A stretch of DNA of 64,000 nucleotides, from positions 13,756,001 to 13,820,000 of the forward strand of contig OY754982.1 of assembly GCA_963576475.1 (NCBI GenBank). Direction: 5' to 3'. The stretch comes from Molanna angustata (lineage: Eukaryota > Arthropoda > Insecta > Trichoptera > Molannidae). Position numbers and translations under genes: made by a program. Positions 22,715 through 33,240 of this stretch are shown piece after piece; position 1 is the stretch's first letter, and the number at the start of each line of letters is the position of its first letter. The notes below the pieces were generated by a model. That model did not search any database. It was not told where the DNA came from and saw only the letters and a list, made by a program, of their open reading frames with translations.

Positions 22715-22806
22715 ATGTTTAGGTATAACTAAACATATTTTTTTAAAAATATGTTTAGGTATAACTAAACATATTTTTTTAAAAATATGTTTAGGTATAA
22801 CTAAAC
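22715..22806. repeat. Three tandem units containing a palindrome
   Basis: AAATATGTTTAGGTATAACT is repeated three times; each ATGTTTAGGTATAACTAAACAT is an inverted repeat that could form a short hairpin. Unit about 44 bp. Confidence 0.75.
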
Positions 22807-22856
22807 TATAGAAAATATGTAACTTAGATATGAAATTGTATGTATCATTTTTGTTT

Positions 22857-23449
22857 TTATTATTGTTATTATTGTATGCTGTATGTTTTATTATTGTTAT
22901 TATTGTATGCTGTATGTTTTATTATTGTTATTATTGTATGCTGTATGTTTTATTATTGTTATTATTGTATGCTGTATGTTTTATTATTGTTATTATTGTA
23001 TGCTGTATGTTTTATTATTGTTATTATTGTATGCTGTATGTTTTATTATTGTTATTATTGTATGCTGTATGTTTTATTATTGTTATTATTGTATGCTGTA
23101 AGTTTTATTATTGTTATTATTGTATGCTGTATGTTTTATTATTGTTATTATTGTATGCTGTATGTTTTATTATTGTTATTATTGTATGCTGTATGTTTTA
23201 TTATTGTTATTATTGTATGCTGTATGTTTTATTATTGTTATTATTGCAGGCTGTATGTTTTATTATTGTTATTATTGTATGCTGTATGTTTTATTATTGT
23301 TATTATTGTATGCTGTATGTTTTATTATTGTTATTATTGTATGCTGTATGTTTTATTATTGTTATTATTGTATGCTGTATGTTTTATTATTGTTATTATT
23401 GTATGCTGTATGTTTTATTATTGTTATTATTGTATGCTGTATGTTTTCC
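22857..23449. repeat. 31-bp minisatellite, about 19 copies
   Basis: The unit contains TTATTATTGTTATTATTG and TATGCTGTATG. It is almost perfectly homogeneous, with rare variants (GTAAGTTTT near 23100 and GCAGGCTG near 23247). Since 31 is not a multiple of three and the unit lacks stops, all three forward frames stay open, which explains the overlapping hydrophobic ORFs of 114-247 residues. These are not genes. Confidence 0.92.
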
Positions 23450-23580
23450 AAATAAAATAAAATATACAATTTTGTCATACTTTGTAATCTGGTTGGTTGG
23501 AAGATATTGCCTAATGATAATAAGCTCGCCAGTGCGCAATATATTTTTTAATTATGTACAAGAAGATAAATAAATAAAGA
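23450..23580 (+). mobile_element. LINE 3' UTR tail following the minisatellite
   Basis: CTGGTTGGTTGGAAGATATT, ATAATAAGCTCGCCAGTG and ATGTACAAGAAGATAAATAA match, in order, the 3' end at 40.9-41.0 kb and in part the ends at 8.2 and 13.2 kb. The minisatellite directly precedes it. Confidence 0.6.
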
Positions 23581-24227
23581 ATAAACTGTGTTCATTTATA
23601 CAAAAATTAATGACAATTTCATACTAAACTTTTTTCTGATTGAATGTAGATTGAGATTAAGATAAGATTTTTATTTTTTAAGATTAAGACAATATAAGAA
23701 CGTTTTAAGGTCGTATTTAAAGTAACCCTACAGGAACAATCTGTTTTGACTGTTAAACGAATATTGAATATCAATAATTCGCTCTATTTTCATGAAATAT
23801 CAATCTGCCTTATTTTTTTGCTCCGATGTTTTTTTTCCAGGTCTATCCTCAAGTCGAAACTTTGTCCCAGCTACCAAAACATTTCTCAAACTTTGTTCAA
23901 ACATAATTTTTAATCTTCGAAATCATTTTCTGTATGAATAAACATTGCATGCAAAGCGTCTGAATTTTCTTCGGGGAAAGATTCTTTTTGAAATTTTCAA
24001 GTTTCTTTTTCTCGAAAATAAATTTTTCAACCACAAGAAGTTGCCTCTTGGCGCAAACGGTCAAAAGAAATAAAACTCTTTTTATTAAAATATTTCGTGG
24101 GCTTACTCCGCATTTATAAATGATCACTTATACATTTATAGATTCGAAAAACACGGAAGATAGGTACTTTGTACTCTCCAGTAGGTACTATGGAATAGTG
24201 GAAAATCATGATTTCACATTTTTCAAG
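23581..24227. other. No recognised feature
   Basis: AT-rich; ORF 23897-24127 has no recognisable content. Confidence 0.4.
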
Positions 24228-24665
24228 CATATACTCCTCACTGACCCATGATGATATAGTGGAGAGTTATAAATTCGTAATTCTTAAGGCTATTATTTTA
24301 TTATCAACGAGTATCACTCTGAGATTATATTCTGAAAGTTTCATCCCAATGTATCTATCTGTGTGTTTGTGTGTTCTGTGTACTACGTCGTAATTATTTT
24401 ACTGTACATATTATAGACTAAAGTTCTCATTTGATTACTTTCACATTATACAAATTTGTATATCTAATACTCGCTAAGACCCCATATAATTTTAAAGGAT
24501 ATCTGAATAGTGCTTGTTAATATTTTGACCTATTAAATATTTCAAAGTGACCCCAAGATTAAGAAACTTGAAATTCGATTTATTTATTTACAAACTGATA
24601 AATAAGCATATCATTTTCATTTAATGGCATTGAAGAATTATTTATAAAGTTTATCAAGCCGAATC
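24228..24665. repeat. Dispersed repeat family Y, second copy
   Basis: Collinear with 16612-17055, with roughly 25-30% divergence as judged by eye. No ORF. Its right side is followed by the truncated LINE at 24770. Confidence 0.65.
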
Positions 24666-24955
24666 ATCTCAATGTGTTCACTTTCATTCTTATGATAACA
24701 CATGATTATTTATCTTCCATTCTTCCCTGTGCCCTTATTCCAATTCACGTGTAATATTTTGCGATTTTACCAAACAACTGCAACATTAATCCAAATTTAA
24801 TTGCTAACAAAATAATAACTACTTCAAAAATCGCTGGAGACAAGCACTTTTCTCAGCTCATCCGAAAATCTCTTACATCAAAAAAGCAAAACCTTCAATC
24901 AAATACCACATATTGCAGACCATTTGAACAGGATGACCTTGAAAAAGCAATAAAA

Positions 24956-25753
24956 ATGCTAAAAAAGGGAAAAGCCTGTGGCCTTGATAATATATTTCCA
25001 GAGTTTATTACCTACGCAGGACCAAATATCAGACACTGGCTCCTGAACTTCTATAATGACATATTATCAACAGGAAAACTACCCAAAGCTTTCAAGAAGT
25101 CGAAGATAATTGCTGTACTTAAACCAAACAAATCTCCAGAGGCTCCCGAAAATTACCGTCCTATCGCCCTTCTCAGCATCTGCCTCAAAGTGTTTGAAAG
25201 ACTGATATACAACAGAATTATGCCAGATATTGATAAAATAATACCCATTACCCAAGCAGGATTTCGAGCTCACCGTAACTGTTGTGATCAAGTACTGGCC
25301 CTAGCCACACACATAGAAAAGGGCTTTGAGAAGAAGCTGAAAACTGGGGTTGCTTTCATAGATTTAACAGCAGCATATGATACTGTTTGGAGACAGGGAC
25401 TCCTTTCCAAACTTGCGGATGTAATTCCCTCGAAGGCTATGTTTACTGTTATAAACAACATGCTGAGTAATAGACAATTTACTGTTCACTTGGGAGATAA
25501 GATTAGTAAACCACGAATGCTCAACAATGGACTACCTCAGGGATCAGTTCTTTCCCCACTGCTTTTCAATTTGTATATTAGTGATATCCCATCAACACAG
25601 TACAAACAGTTCTCATATGCAGATGATCTGGGCATAGCTACACAAAAACTGTTTTTAAAGAATGCGAAGTTCAACTTGAATCAGACCTTCAAAAGTTACA
25701 GAGCTACTTTTATAAATGGAGACTTAAACCAAACGCAAATAAAACAGAAGTAA
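24956..25753 (+). pseudogene. LINE reverse transcriptase, first frame
   Basis: Residues 1-230 carry RT blocks: GKACGLDNIFPEF (5-17), ENYRPIALLS (65-74), QAGFRAHRNC (100-109), AFIDLTAAYDTVW (133-145), LPQGSVLSPLLFNLYISD (193-210) and YADD (221-224), all catalytic residues present. After about residue 232 the frame no longer resembles the family. The homologous sequence continues in another frame from about 25660, so a one-base-type indel near 25650-25660 breaks the ORF. The ATG used here is internal; related sequence lies upstream to about 24780. Confidence 0.85.
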
Positions 25754-26655
25754 GTTGCTTTCACCTTAGTAACCGAGATGCAAATCACAAACTAAATGTA
25801 CACTTCTGCGGAAGTAGACTCACCCACAACCACCAACCAGTATACTTAGGAATCACACTAGACAGAACTCTAACATTCAAAAAACACCTGGAAAAAACAG
25901 CTGCTAAACTAAAGTCCAGAAATAACATCATCCATAAACTGGCAGGAACAACTTGGGGGGCTAGTGCAACAGTCCTTAGAACATCTTCACTTGCCCTTGT
26001 ATATTCGGTAGCAGAGTACTGTGCTCCTGTATGGCTCAATAGTGCACATACAAAACTAGTTGACACTCAACTGAATGTGGCCATGAGGACCATTAGCGGC
26101 ACCATCCGGTCTACCCCAATAAAGTGGCTTCCTGTGCTCGCACATATACCTCCCCCTGACGCAAGAAGAAAATTCTCCCTATTTAATCTATGGAAGAGAA
26201 TTTGTGACAATGGCGCTTTGCCAATCCACAGTGATGTTCCGTCTGAGGGACAGCAAAGACTTGCTTCAAGGAATCCAGCAGCGAAACTCGGATGTAACCT
26301 TGTTAGTGAGGACTTCAGCCTGAATGAGACTTGGCACAGTGACTGGGTAAGCTCCAACTTGGATGTTAATAAGTATATGGAAACTCCAACGAAGATACCT
26401 CCAGGTTTCGAGCTGCCAAGAAGGCTGTGGACCTCCCTGAATAGGATCCGCACTGGACATGGACGCTGCAACTACCTTATGGCAAAGTGGGGCATTGTTC
26501 CATCCGCACAATGCGATTGTGGCCACCCCTTTCAAACAATGCAACACATATTGGAAGAATGCAGCGTCCATGCATATGAAGGCCCAAAGTCGGACATTTG
26601 CGAATTGACACCAGCATTTGTGGATTGGCTCGGAGCCCTCGACGTGAATGTGTGA
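25660..26655 (+). pseudogene. LINE post-RT region, second frame
   Basis: Continues the reverse transcriptase in a shifted frame: thumb-like region (PVYLGITLDRTLTFKKHLEK), then LALVYSVAEYCAPVW, and a C-terminal segment with CDCG..QTMQHILEEC, the Cys/His motif found near the end of many jockey/CR1-like ORF2 proteins. It ends at TGA near 26655. No stop was noted inside this frame. The ATG at 26077 is not a biological start. Confidence 0.82.
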
Positions 26656-26757
26656 TTGATATATCGTGCTGTTTTGTGTTTGCCTGCTGTCTGTGCTGTG
26701 TTTTGTTCATTTTGACTAACATTTGATTCACTAGTATCATACGATAAATAAATAAAT

Positions 26758-27251
26758 TTTGCGATATGTTCCGCTAAACTTTACGTATCACAGAATGTAA
26801 AGTGAAAGTTACGTATCACAAATTATCATTCTTAACTACATATAATCTGTGAAACGAACGAATGTGTGTAGGGGTCGCTTTTTAATTGTCTTTACACAGA
26901 ACTTAACACCACCTCGAAACTTTGCAAATATTTTCCTCCTATCAGAAAACGGCGAACGGAAGTTTTCTCGACATAATGCGCAGAAGTTTACGCGGCTAGT
27001 GTCCGCGGAAAAAAGAATAACGATCTGCTATAAGAAACGCATGCAGCGTATAAACTTGTGCATATTACCGCAATAAAAAAACCAGAATAGGCCTGTTGGT
27101 GTCTTAATTTCTTACCCAGTTCAACGTCGTCCTGTTACAAAATCTTGAGACTGATTTTTACATATTTCATCTGCACTTATTCTGCTGTTTTTTTTTTATT
27201 TCAATTTTTGGCCTTCCACATTCGACACATTTTTTTCTCATTAATACATAG
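26758..27251. other. Unassigned region with a small ORF
   Basis: Contains a 75-residue plus-strand frame at 26849-27076 (begins MKRTNVCRGRF) in sequence of more balanced composition than its surroundings. No domain is recognisable, and coding status is doubtful. The rest is AT-rich. Confidence 0.3.
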
Positions 27252-27410
27252 ATGGGTCGATGGCAGAGCGGATAGCGCGCTGGGCTAGTAATCCAGTGGT
27301 TGCGAGTTCGAATCCTGCCTCGACCGATTTCGTTCAGCATTTATTTGCTTATTTTAGGGAACGTAGGAAGATGTATTTGTACTTGTTTAACAAGGACATA
27401 TTCATTTAAA
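27252..27410 (+). mobile_element. tRNA-Thr-derived SINE, family 1
   Basis: The head folds as a tRNA: GGTCGA/TCGACC acceptor ends, A-box TGGCAGAGCGG, anticodon arm CTGGGCTAGTAATCCAG with loop CTAGTAA (anticodon AGT, Thr), B box GAGTTCGAATCC. It is followed by a conserved non-tRNA body (ATTTCGTTCA, TTTTAGGGAACGTAGGAAG, TTAACAAGGACATATTCAT). Three other copies share head and body, so a SINE rather than a tRNA gene. Confidence 0.88.
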
Positions 27411-27817
27411 ATAATTTCCCAAATAATTTAAAATATTAATCAATCAATACACGACAAAATAACAACAATTTAGGAGTAATGTGACTTATTTATTTTATGA
27501 ATTGCTGGGTCCGCGCTGGATTCAGCATTAAAAAAAAATACAGAAAAAGATTCAATTAAAAAAAACATTTCTCTTTACCAGAGTGCAAGCACTTGTGTGT
27601 AAAGGAGACTTTTAAAAATGAAATAGTATATATGAGGTGAATATAATTTACAAATCAGTCAAAATATACATAATGAAGTGAATATGATAATTTACAAATC
27701 AGTCAAATTCAACAAGTCTTGAATTCATTTTATGCAGTTGTCAATCTCAAATTATTTCAAGAACCATACCAACCCATTGAACGTGTATTAGTGCTGTGTA
27801 AACCTTGTATGTGTTTC
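27411..27817 (+). repeat. Dispersed repeat shared with 15.1 kb, then unassigned
   Basis: 27411-27530 shares AGGAGTAATGTGACTTATT with 15.26 kb. The remainder includes a near-duplicate CAAATCAGTCAAA at about 27650 and 27695 and no coding signal. Confidence 0.45.
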
Positions 27818-27833
27818 TTCTTCTTCGATGGCG

Positions 27834-29621
27834 CTACAGCCCAAATCGAGCCTTGGCCTCCTTCAACACGCGCCTCCAACCTCTTCTATCCTCAGCCGCC
27901 GTTCTCCAGTTAGGGACCTGCAGGAGCTTTTCTGCATCTCTCCGTATGTCGTCCTCCCATCTCAGTCTTGGTCTCCCCATCTTCCGTTTACCTCCCGGGT
28001 GACCAAACATGATTTTTTTGGGTAGTCGCGTGTTTGGCATTCTCTGTACATGGCCAGCCCATCTCAACCTAAGCAGTCTTATATGGGTTGAGATCTTTGG
28101 TGCTTCATAGATTTTGTACAGTTCTTCATTTTTCTTTATGCGCCATTCATCTCCTTCCTTCACAGGACCACATATTCGGCGTAGGACTCTCCTTTCGAAA
28201 ACATCTAATGCTTCAGCGGATTTCACGGTCAGTGTCAGAGCCTCGCATCCGTAAGTCAACACAGTCCTAATGATTGTTTTATATAATGTCAATTTAGTTT
28301 TCCTGTGGACATTGCGAGACCTGAACACTGGCAATAAGGAGAAATAAGTTTTATTGCCTGCTGATATTCTTTTTTTGATTTCTACTTCCTCTTCATTATT
28401 TTCCGTAAGGAGAGATCCCAGATACGTAAATTGGTCAACTGTTTCAAATGAATGGTCGTCTGCCAGCTTTACGCTACCTCTTCTTCTTTGAGATGGGTTT
28501 CGACTTTGGGCCATATATTTTGTTTTGCTCTCATTTATTTTCAAGCCCACTTCACATGCAGCAGTTTCCAATGGTGTGAAGACTTCTTTAATAGCTGCCA
28601 GGGATCTTCCGATGATATTAAGATCATCTGCGTACCCAACTATTTGGCTGCTCTTGAAACAAATGTTAGCGCTCGTGTCGACGGACGTTTGACGGACAAC
28701 ATGTTCTAGCACTATGTTGAAGAGAGTGGGAGCCAGACTATCCCCTTGTTTTAGCCCTTGAGAGATTGTAAACGCCTCACTAAGTTCCCCTCCCACCTTG
28801 ACCTGGCTTCTTGTGTTGGTCATTGTTACTATGACAAGCCTAACTAGTTTAGAAGGGATCTGGAAATGAAGCAGAATTTCGTATAATTTCCTTCTGTCAA
28901 TGCTGTCATAAGCTTGTTTAAAGTCGACAAATAATTGGTGTATATCAATGTCGAACTCCCAACACTTTCCCAGAATTTGACGTACCGTGAATAACTGATC
29001 AGTCGTTGATCTGTTTGCTCTAAAACCTGCCTGATATTCTCCTAGAATATTCTCCGCATATGGCTCTATTCTTTGTTTAAGTATGACTGTAAATATCTTG
29101 TAAGCAGTGCATAAAAGTGAGATACCTCTATAATTCTCACACTTTAGCTTGTCACCTTTTTTATAAATAGGGCATATAACGCTCGTCTGCCATTCGTTTG
29201 GGATCATTTCTAGGATCCATATTTTTGCAATCAGACTTTGTATTAGGGTTTTTAGGTGTGTATTCCCCTGTTTAAAGAGCTCGGCCGGTAGGTTATCTAT
29301 TCCTGGTGCCTTGTTGTTCTTCAGCTTTTTCAGGGCTGCTGTGATTTCGATAGTTGTTGGTGGATTGGTTGATGGCAGGTTTTCATCTTGCGGTTCGTGG
29401 AGAGTAGTTGTATTCTCTTCTCTTGTATCATGGTTCGGATTGAGGAGTTGATGAAAATATTCGCACCATCTTGATTTGATTTGTTCCTTAGATGAGATGA
29501 TATCTCCATTGATATTCTTACACAGGCTAGTTCTGGGTTTGAAACCTTTCTTGAAAAAGTTAACACCCTTGTACGCCTCACGAGTATTATTATCAAGGAA
29601 GTCGTTTTCCATCTTCAACAA
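27834..29621 (-). CDS. RTE reverse transcriptase (C-terminal part of ORF)
   Basis: 595 residues overlapping the endonuclease ORF by 29 bases in another frame. RT blocks are intact: LKNNKAPGIDNLPAELF (about 100-117), YRGISLLC (about 164-171), AGFRANRSTTDQ (about 198-209), FVDFKQAYDSID (about 231-242), GLKQGDSLAPTLFN (about 289-302) and YADD (330-333). A post-RT region follows (YLGSLLTENNEEE, TYGCEALTL, ERRVLRRICGP) and then the RWAGHVQRM and GRPRLRWEDDI tail, ending EAKARFGL. The ATG at 29621 is internal to the original polyprotein. No stop inside, so a young copy. The frame break may be replication slippage, ageing or an assembly error. Confidence 0.9.
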   Translation of the reverse strand: MLKMENDFLDNNTREAYKGVNFFKKGFKPRTSLCKNINGDIISSKEQIKSRWCEYFHQLLNPNHDTREENTTTLHEPQDENLPSTNPPTTIEITAALKKLKNNKAPGIDNLPAELFKQGNTHLKTLIQSLIAKIWILEMIPNEWQTSVICPIYKKGDKLKCENYRGISLLCTAYKIFTVILKQRIEPYAENILGEYQAGFRANRSTTDQLFTVRQILGKCWEFDIDIHQLFVDFKQAYDSIDRRKLYEILLHFQIPSKLVRLVIVTMTNTRSQVKVGGELSEAFTISQGLKQGDSLAPTLFNIVLEHVVRQTSVDTSANICFKSSQIVGYADDLNIIGRSLAAIKEVFTPLETAACEVGLKINESKTKYMAQSRNPSQRRRGSVKLADDHSFETVDQFTYLGSLLTENNEEEVEIKKRISAGNKTYFSLLPVFRSRNVHRKTKLTLYKTIIRTVLTYGCEALTLTVKSAEALDVFERRVLRRICGPVKEGDEWRIKKNEELYKIYEAPKISTHIRLLRLRWAGHVQRMPNTRLPKKIMFGHPGGKRKMGRPRLRWEDDIRRDAEKLLQVPNWRTAAEDRRGWRRVLKEAKARFGL

Positions 29622-30894
29622 AACATTGTTTAGGAATTCTCTTTTTTTTTTTTTTAATCAGTCTATTTGATTCCCTTCTGGCCTGTTCATATGCTTGTTG
29701 CTTGGCTCTTGCCTTTCTTTCAATGTATTGCTTTCTGAGAATATTTTTGTGCTGGATACTTCTCTCACATTCTTGATCAAACCATGGATTTCTGTTCTGT
29801 CTTGGTATGTTTCCTATACTGGACTCCGCTGATCTAATAATAGCATTCTTTATGTTATTCCAGTCTTCCTCGAGGTCGTCCTGTGTGGTTCCGTCACCTA
29901 TTTGGGCTGGTAAGTTGGTTGTGAGGTTGCTGTGATACGACTCTATCCCGTCTAGTGTCTTTAGTGCCTCGCAATTGAATTTGGGTGTTGCAGATTGTTT
30001 GCAAAGTTTTATTTTGGCAATTCTGCATTTGTATGTGGCTACCACCATGTAGTGGTCTGAGTCGATGTTAGCCCCTCTGTAGGTTCTTACATTTGTTATG
30101 CTTGACGCCCCTCGTTTTTCAATCAGAACATGGTCGATCTGGTTATGGTGCCTGCCATTTGGTGAAGTCCACGTCCACTTATGAATGTCCTTTCGGGGGA
30201 AGAATGTTGAGGTGATGATCATATTACGTGATTCTGCAAAATCTGTCACCCTCAATCCATTGTTGTTGCTCTCCCCATGCAGGCTGTTTTTCCCAGTGAT
30301 GTGCTGTAGGGTGGGCTCTTTTCCTATTTTTGCATTAAAATCTCCTATAACCAATTTAATATCGTTAGAGGGTATGGTATCATATACTTGTTCCAGTTTC
30401 TGATAGAAAGTGTCTTTTGTTGTTTCATCTTTGTCCTCAGTTTCTGCATGCACATTTAATATTGATATGTTAAAGAACCTTGATTTCATTCTTAGTACAC
30501 ATAGTCTTTCGTTTATTGGCTTGAATCCTATAACATAGTCTCTTGCTTTTTTACTAACAATAAATGCTACTCCAAACTCGTGGCGTCTCTCTTTTCCGCT
30601 TTGAAAAACTGTGTGGGTTCTTGTGTCATATGTTTCAGATCCCGTCCATCTGGTCTCTTGTACTGCCAACACATCTATATCATATTTTGTCATTTCTCTG
30701 GTTAACTCTCCTAAAGCTCCTGTCCTATACAAACTACGTACGTTCCATGTTGCAATTCTAATATCCTTTATTCCTTTGCCAGGTCGTTTCCGAGGTTCAG
30801 TAGCAGTCCGAGGCTCTGTATTCGGTTTCGTAATAAGTATTCTTTTACAGGGAGAGGTTATTAGCCTCTCGCCCAACCCCCTACTGGAGGTCAA
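29593..30894 (-). CDS. RTE endonuclease domain (N-terminal part of ORF)
   Basis: 433 residues. Residues 45-290 form an APE-type endonuclease with its expected catalytic motifs present: IATWNVRSL (Asn51), VQETRW (Glu80), GDFNAKIG (184-191), QIDHVLI (252-258) and SDH (279-281). This domain nicks target DNA to prime reverse transcription. From about residue 415 the frame passes a lysine run encoded by the A tract; the final residues (PKQCFVEDGKRLP) are in a wrong frame, and the family frame continues in the neighbouring ORF. The first ATG at 30894 was taken; the true start may lie upstream in the leader. Confidence 0.88.
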   Translation of the reverse strand: MTSSRGLGERLITSPCKRILITKPNTEPRTATEPRKRPGKGIKDIRIATWNVRSLYRTGALGELTREMTKYDIDVLAVQETRWTGSETYDTRTHTVFQSGKERRHEFGVAFIVSKKARDYVIGFKPINERLCVLRMKSRFFNISILNVHAETEDKDETTKDTFYQKLEQVYDTIPSNDIKLVIGDFNAKIGKEPTLQHITGKNSLHGESNNNGLRVTDFAESRNMIITSTFFPRKDIHKWTWTSPNGRHHNQIDHVLIEKRGASSITNVRTYRGANIDSDHYMVVATYKCRIAKIKLCKQSATPKFNCEALKTLDGIESYHSNLTTNLPAQIGDGTTQDDLEEDWNNIKNAIIRSAESSIGNIPRQNRNPWFDQECERSIQHKNILRKQYIERKARAKQQAYEQARRESNRLIKKKKKRIPKQCFVEDGKRLP

Positions 30895-31190
30895 GGGTTT
30901 TTCTGTAGGGGTTTTCCTTCCCTTAGCTGATGTTTCCAGTTTTATGGCGCCAAAAACTCGCCATCGCCCTCTCTCTATCAGCTGTGATTATCACATTACC
31001 AGGGTTTGCGACGAGGACGCTAGAGAGTAGGACTTGGTGGTAGTGTTGCTGTTGTTATGCAACTTGGCGTTTCTCGGCATTTATTGGTACTTGCCCTTTC
31101 AGCAAGAACAGGCACCACCGGGACCCTACCACCCTTTAAATGTATGTGTTTACGGGGTACAAAATTGACTCGCTTTATTTTGTATATTAC

Positions 31191-32795
31191 TCTCCACACG
31201 CACAAAACCATGGCGTTACCGTGTCTTTATGTATTTGAAATAGTACATTTATTTTATTATATTTTCAAAGACGGCCCTTAAAATCAAGAAATAGTTGCAA
31301 AGCAGGACGGTTTTCATTTATAATTTTTAGTATCAATCTTTGTGCAATTTCTAGAGGCAAAATGGATGTTTTATTCGCCCCCCACCCATGCAGCCATGCC
31401 ATATTGCATTATTGAATTGGCGTATTTCGTAAATACTTCGTCAGCTAATAATTTATCGAATATTTTTATTATTGCATATGCGCATAATAATTTATTATAT
31501 CTAGGTTTATCGTGTGATATAATATATTGATATTATCAAACAATTAACAAGAAAAAAACTTACATGTACAAAACCTAAACAAATGTCCTAAATTTTACAA
31601 AAGTTTTTAACTTGGTATGTGGCAAATATTTTAATAACAACGAAAGCGCTCGCTGAGAAGAAAAGGCAAAGCTAAAATTAGCGTTTAGCTGAAAAGAAAA
31701 ATATCTCTTCCACTTTCTCTTAAATTCACTGGAATTATTTTTTTTTTACTTTTTTACAGCTTTACAATATTAAAATTATATTAACAATACAGGCACGTGT
31801 AAAATATTTAAAGTACAACACCGTGTTTGCTTGTGAAAAATCCTTGAAAAAATACGGTTTCTTTTGCTTGGAAATGCCGGTACAAATACGGTATTTCATT
31901 AATTAAATAGATATATTAATTTTAATTCAAAAAACAGCATATTAATTTAGATACAGCAAATTAATTCATCACAAAAAGTCGCTCGAGAAAACGTCAAAAT
32001 ATTTACATTGTAAAAAATAAAAATCTTTCTTTTGTAATAAATAAAAGTTCTAAGCCGAAACGCTTTCAATCTGCCTCCTCGTCAAGCGGAGTAAAATTGT
32101 TTTTTTTTTTCGTCGTGTTTCGTATTATTGTGAAAAAGGCAATTATCCTCAGCCTGTGAATTCTATTATGAAGATAATAAGCTAGCTAATGTATCGGAAT
32201 TGCCATTACAGACTAAAAAATTAATTCAGTTAGGGCAATTTAATTATTTTTTCTCCACCCCCGTCTTTCGAAAGTCTTTACTAAACAATTATCTACCATT
32301 ATTACTCCCACTTTCTCTGTCCTATATCCACGTCCCCGAAGAATTAGCGCATCTGTTCAAAATAATTGAGTTTTTTCCACTAATTGGCATTTCAATGTAT
32401 TAATTCAAACACGGCTCTCGACTAATTTACATTCGATTAAAGAAAATAAAGGAAATATTTCAAGACATAAAACAAAGACTAAGAATATTCTTTTATTTGT
32501 TGATTTTGCAAGTCTATGACGTTTAGTTTTGTTAAATAAGGAAGTGTTTGCTAACTCAATTTACTACGCATTGTTGTACACAGACAAACTTGGAGGAACT
32601 CTCATTTGTACAAGCAATACATCATCAGTATAGAGTTGACACAATATTTTGATCAGTATTCTAAATTAAATTTTCCAAGAAATAAACGCAAATATTATGG
32701 AGTAGGCTATTTATTAACAAATGCTGTTTCTTATATTTTTGTATATTTAAGCATTCTTTTGCATATTTTTGTATCGTATTTCATCGTAATGAGAT
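31191..32795. other. No recognised feature
   Basis: AT-rich sequence; small plus-strand ORFs (31342-31530, 32200-32403, 32606-32827) have no recognisable content. Confidence 0.45.
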
Positions 32796-32912
32796 TTTTT
32801 ATTTATTTAATACTGCTTTTCGAGTAATTACTATCGTGTAATAAGTAGTTTACACTCACATTCTGGAGACTAATGATATTTATCGTCTTCAGATCCAGAC
32901 GGAAAACATTTA
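32796..32912 (-). mobile_element. SINE family 2, 3' part only
   Basis: TTTATTTATTTAATACTGCT, ACATTCTGGAGACTAATGAT, TATTTATCGTCTTCAGATCC and CAGACGGAAAACA match the body. The tRNA-like head is missing. Confidence 0.7.
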
Positions 32913-33039
32913 AGGATTAAAACAAAATTATCAATGCAAAAAGAAGCGTTTTAATAATACTCGTAATATTCATATGTTTTTGGCACCCATATATCATAAT
33001 TGACTCGAAATAAAACTATAATTCAATTTATATTATCTC

Positions 33040-33240
33040 TTAATTGAATTTTCTCACAAATCTCCACCGCTCTGAATATGGGGAATGTAATCGGCCCCTT
33101 CACATAACGCTTAGAAAACGACAAAAAATGCATAGCACCTATATTAGCAATTTCGGCACCATAGTGCAAAAACAACAATTGATAAATATTTCCAAATATT
33201 TGTTCATATAAATATCTGTATCGCATACAGGCCTCCGTTT
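33040..33240 (-). repeat. Dispersed repeat family W
   Basis: Reverse-complement match to 60190-60400: CTGAATATGGGGAATGTAAT followed by CGGCCCCTTCAC, and an upstream GGCACCATAGTGCAAA block. The minus ORF 33023-33259 covers it and reads VKGPITFPIFRA where the other copy can be read VKGLITVPIFRA. Coding status unproven. Confidence 0.5.

Larger units (their letters stand above)
24770..26757 (+). mobile_element. Jockey/CR1-like LINE, 5'-truncated
   Basis: The coding part starts inside the region preceding RT and runs through RT to the ORF end at 26655, followed by about 100 bp of UTR and a short TAAATAAATAAA tail. The endonuclease and ORF1 are absent. Clade placement (jockey/CR1 group) is inferred from the LPQGSVLSPLLF and YADD contexts and the C-terminal Cys/His motif. 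Confidence 0.85.
27818..31190 (-). mobile_element. Near-complete RTE-type LINE
   Basis: One element reading right to left: a 5' leader (about 30895-31190, left boundary uncertain), an apurinic-type endonuclease, RT, the post-RT tail and a very short 3' UTR ending in (GAA)n at about 27819-27830. Compact APE-RT organisation with a short UTR and microsatellite tail fits RTE. The only coding defect seen is a frame change at an A14 tract (29642-29655, plus-strand T's). Target duplication could not be identified. Confidence 0.9.

Noticed and set aside
22830..23573. 247-residue and overlapping hydrophobic ORFs
   Set aside because: Produced by a stop-free 31-bp minisatellite read in three frames; no real gene.
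26849..27076. 75-residue ORF as a confident gene
   Set aside because: Composition is slightly unusual, but no motif, splice or promoter evidence supports coding.
27272..27328. Possible functional tRNA-Thr gene
   Set aside because: Head is followed by the same SINE body as three other copies, and the acceptor stem is imperfect, so it is a SINE.
30185..31030. Plus-strand ORFs over the RTE element
   Set aside because: Antisense shadows of the endonuclease ORF and leader.
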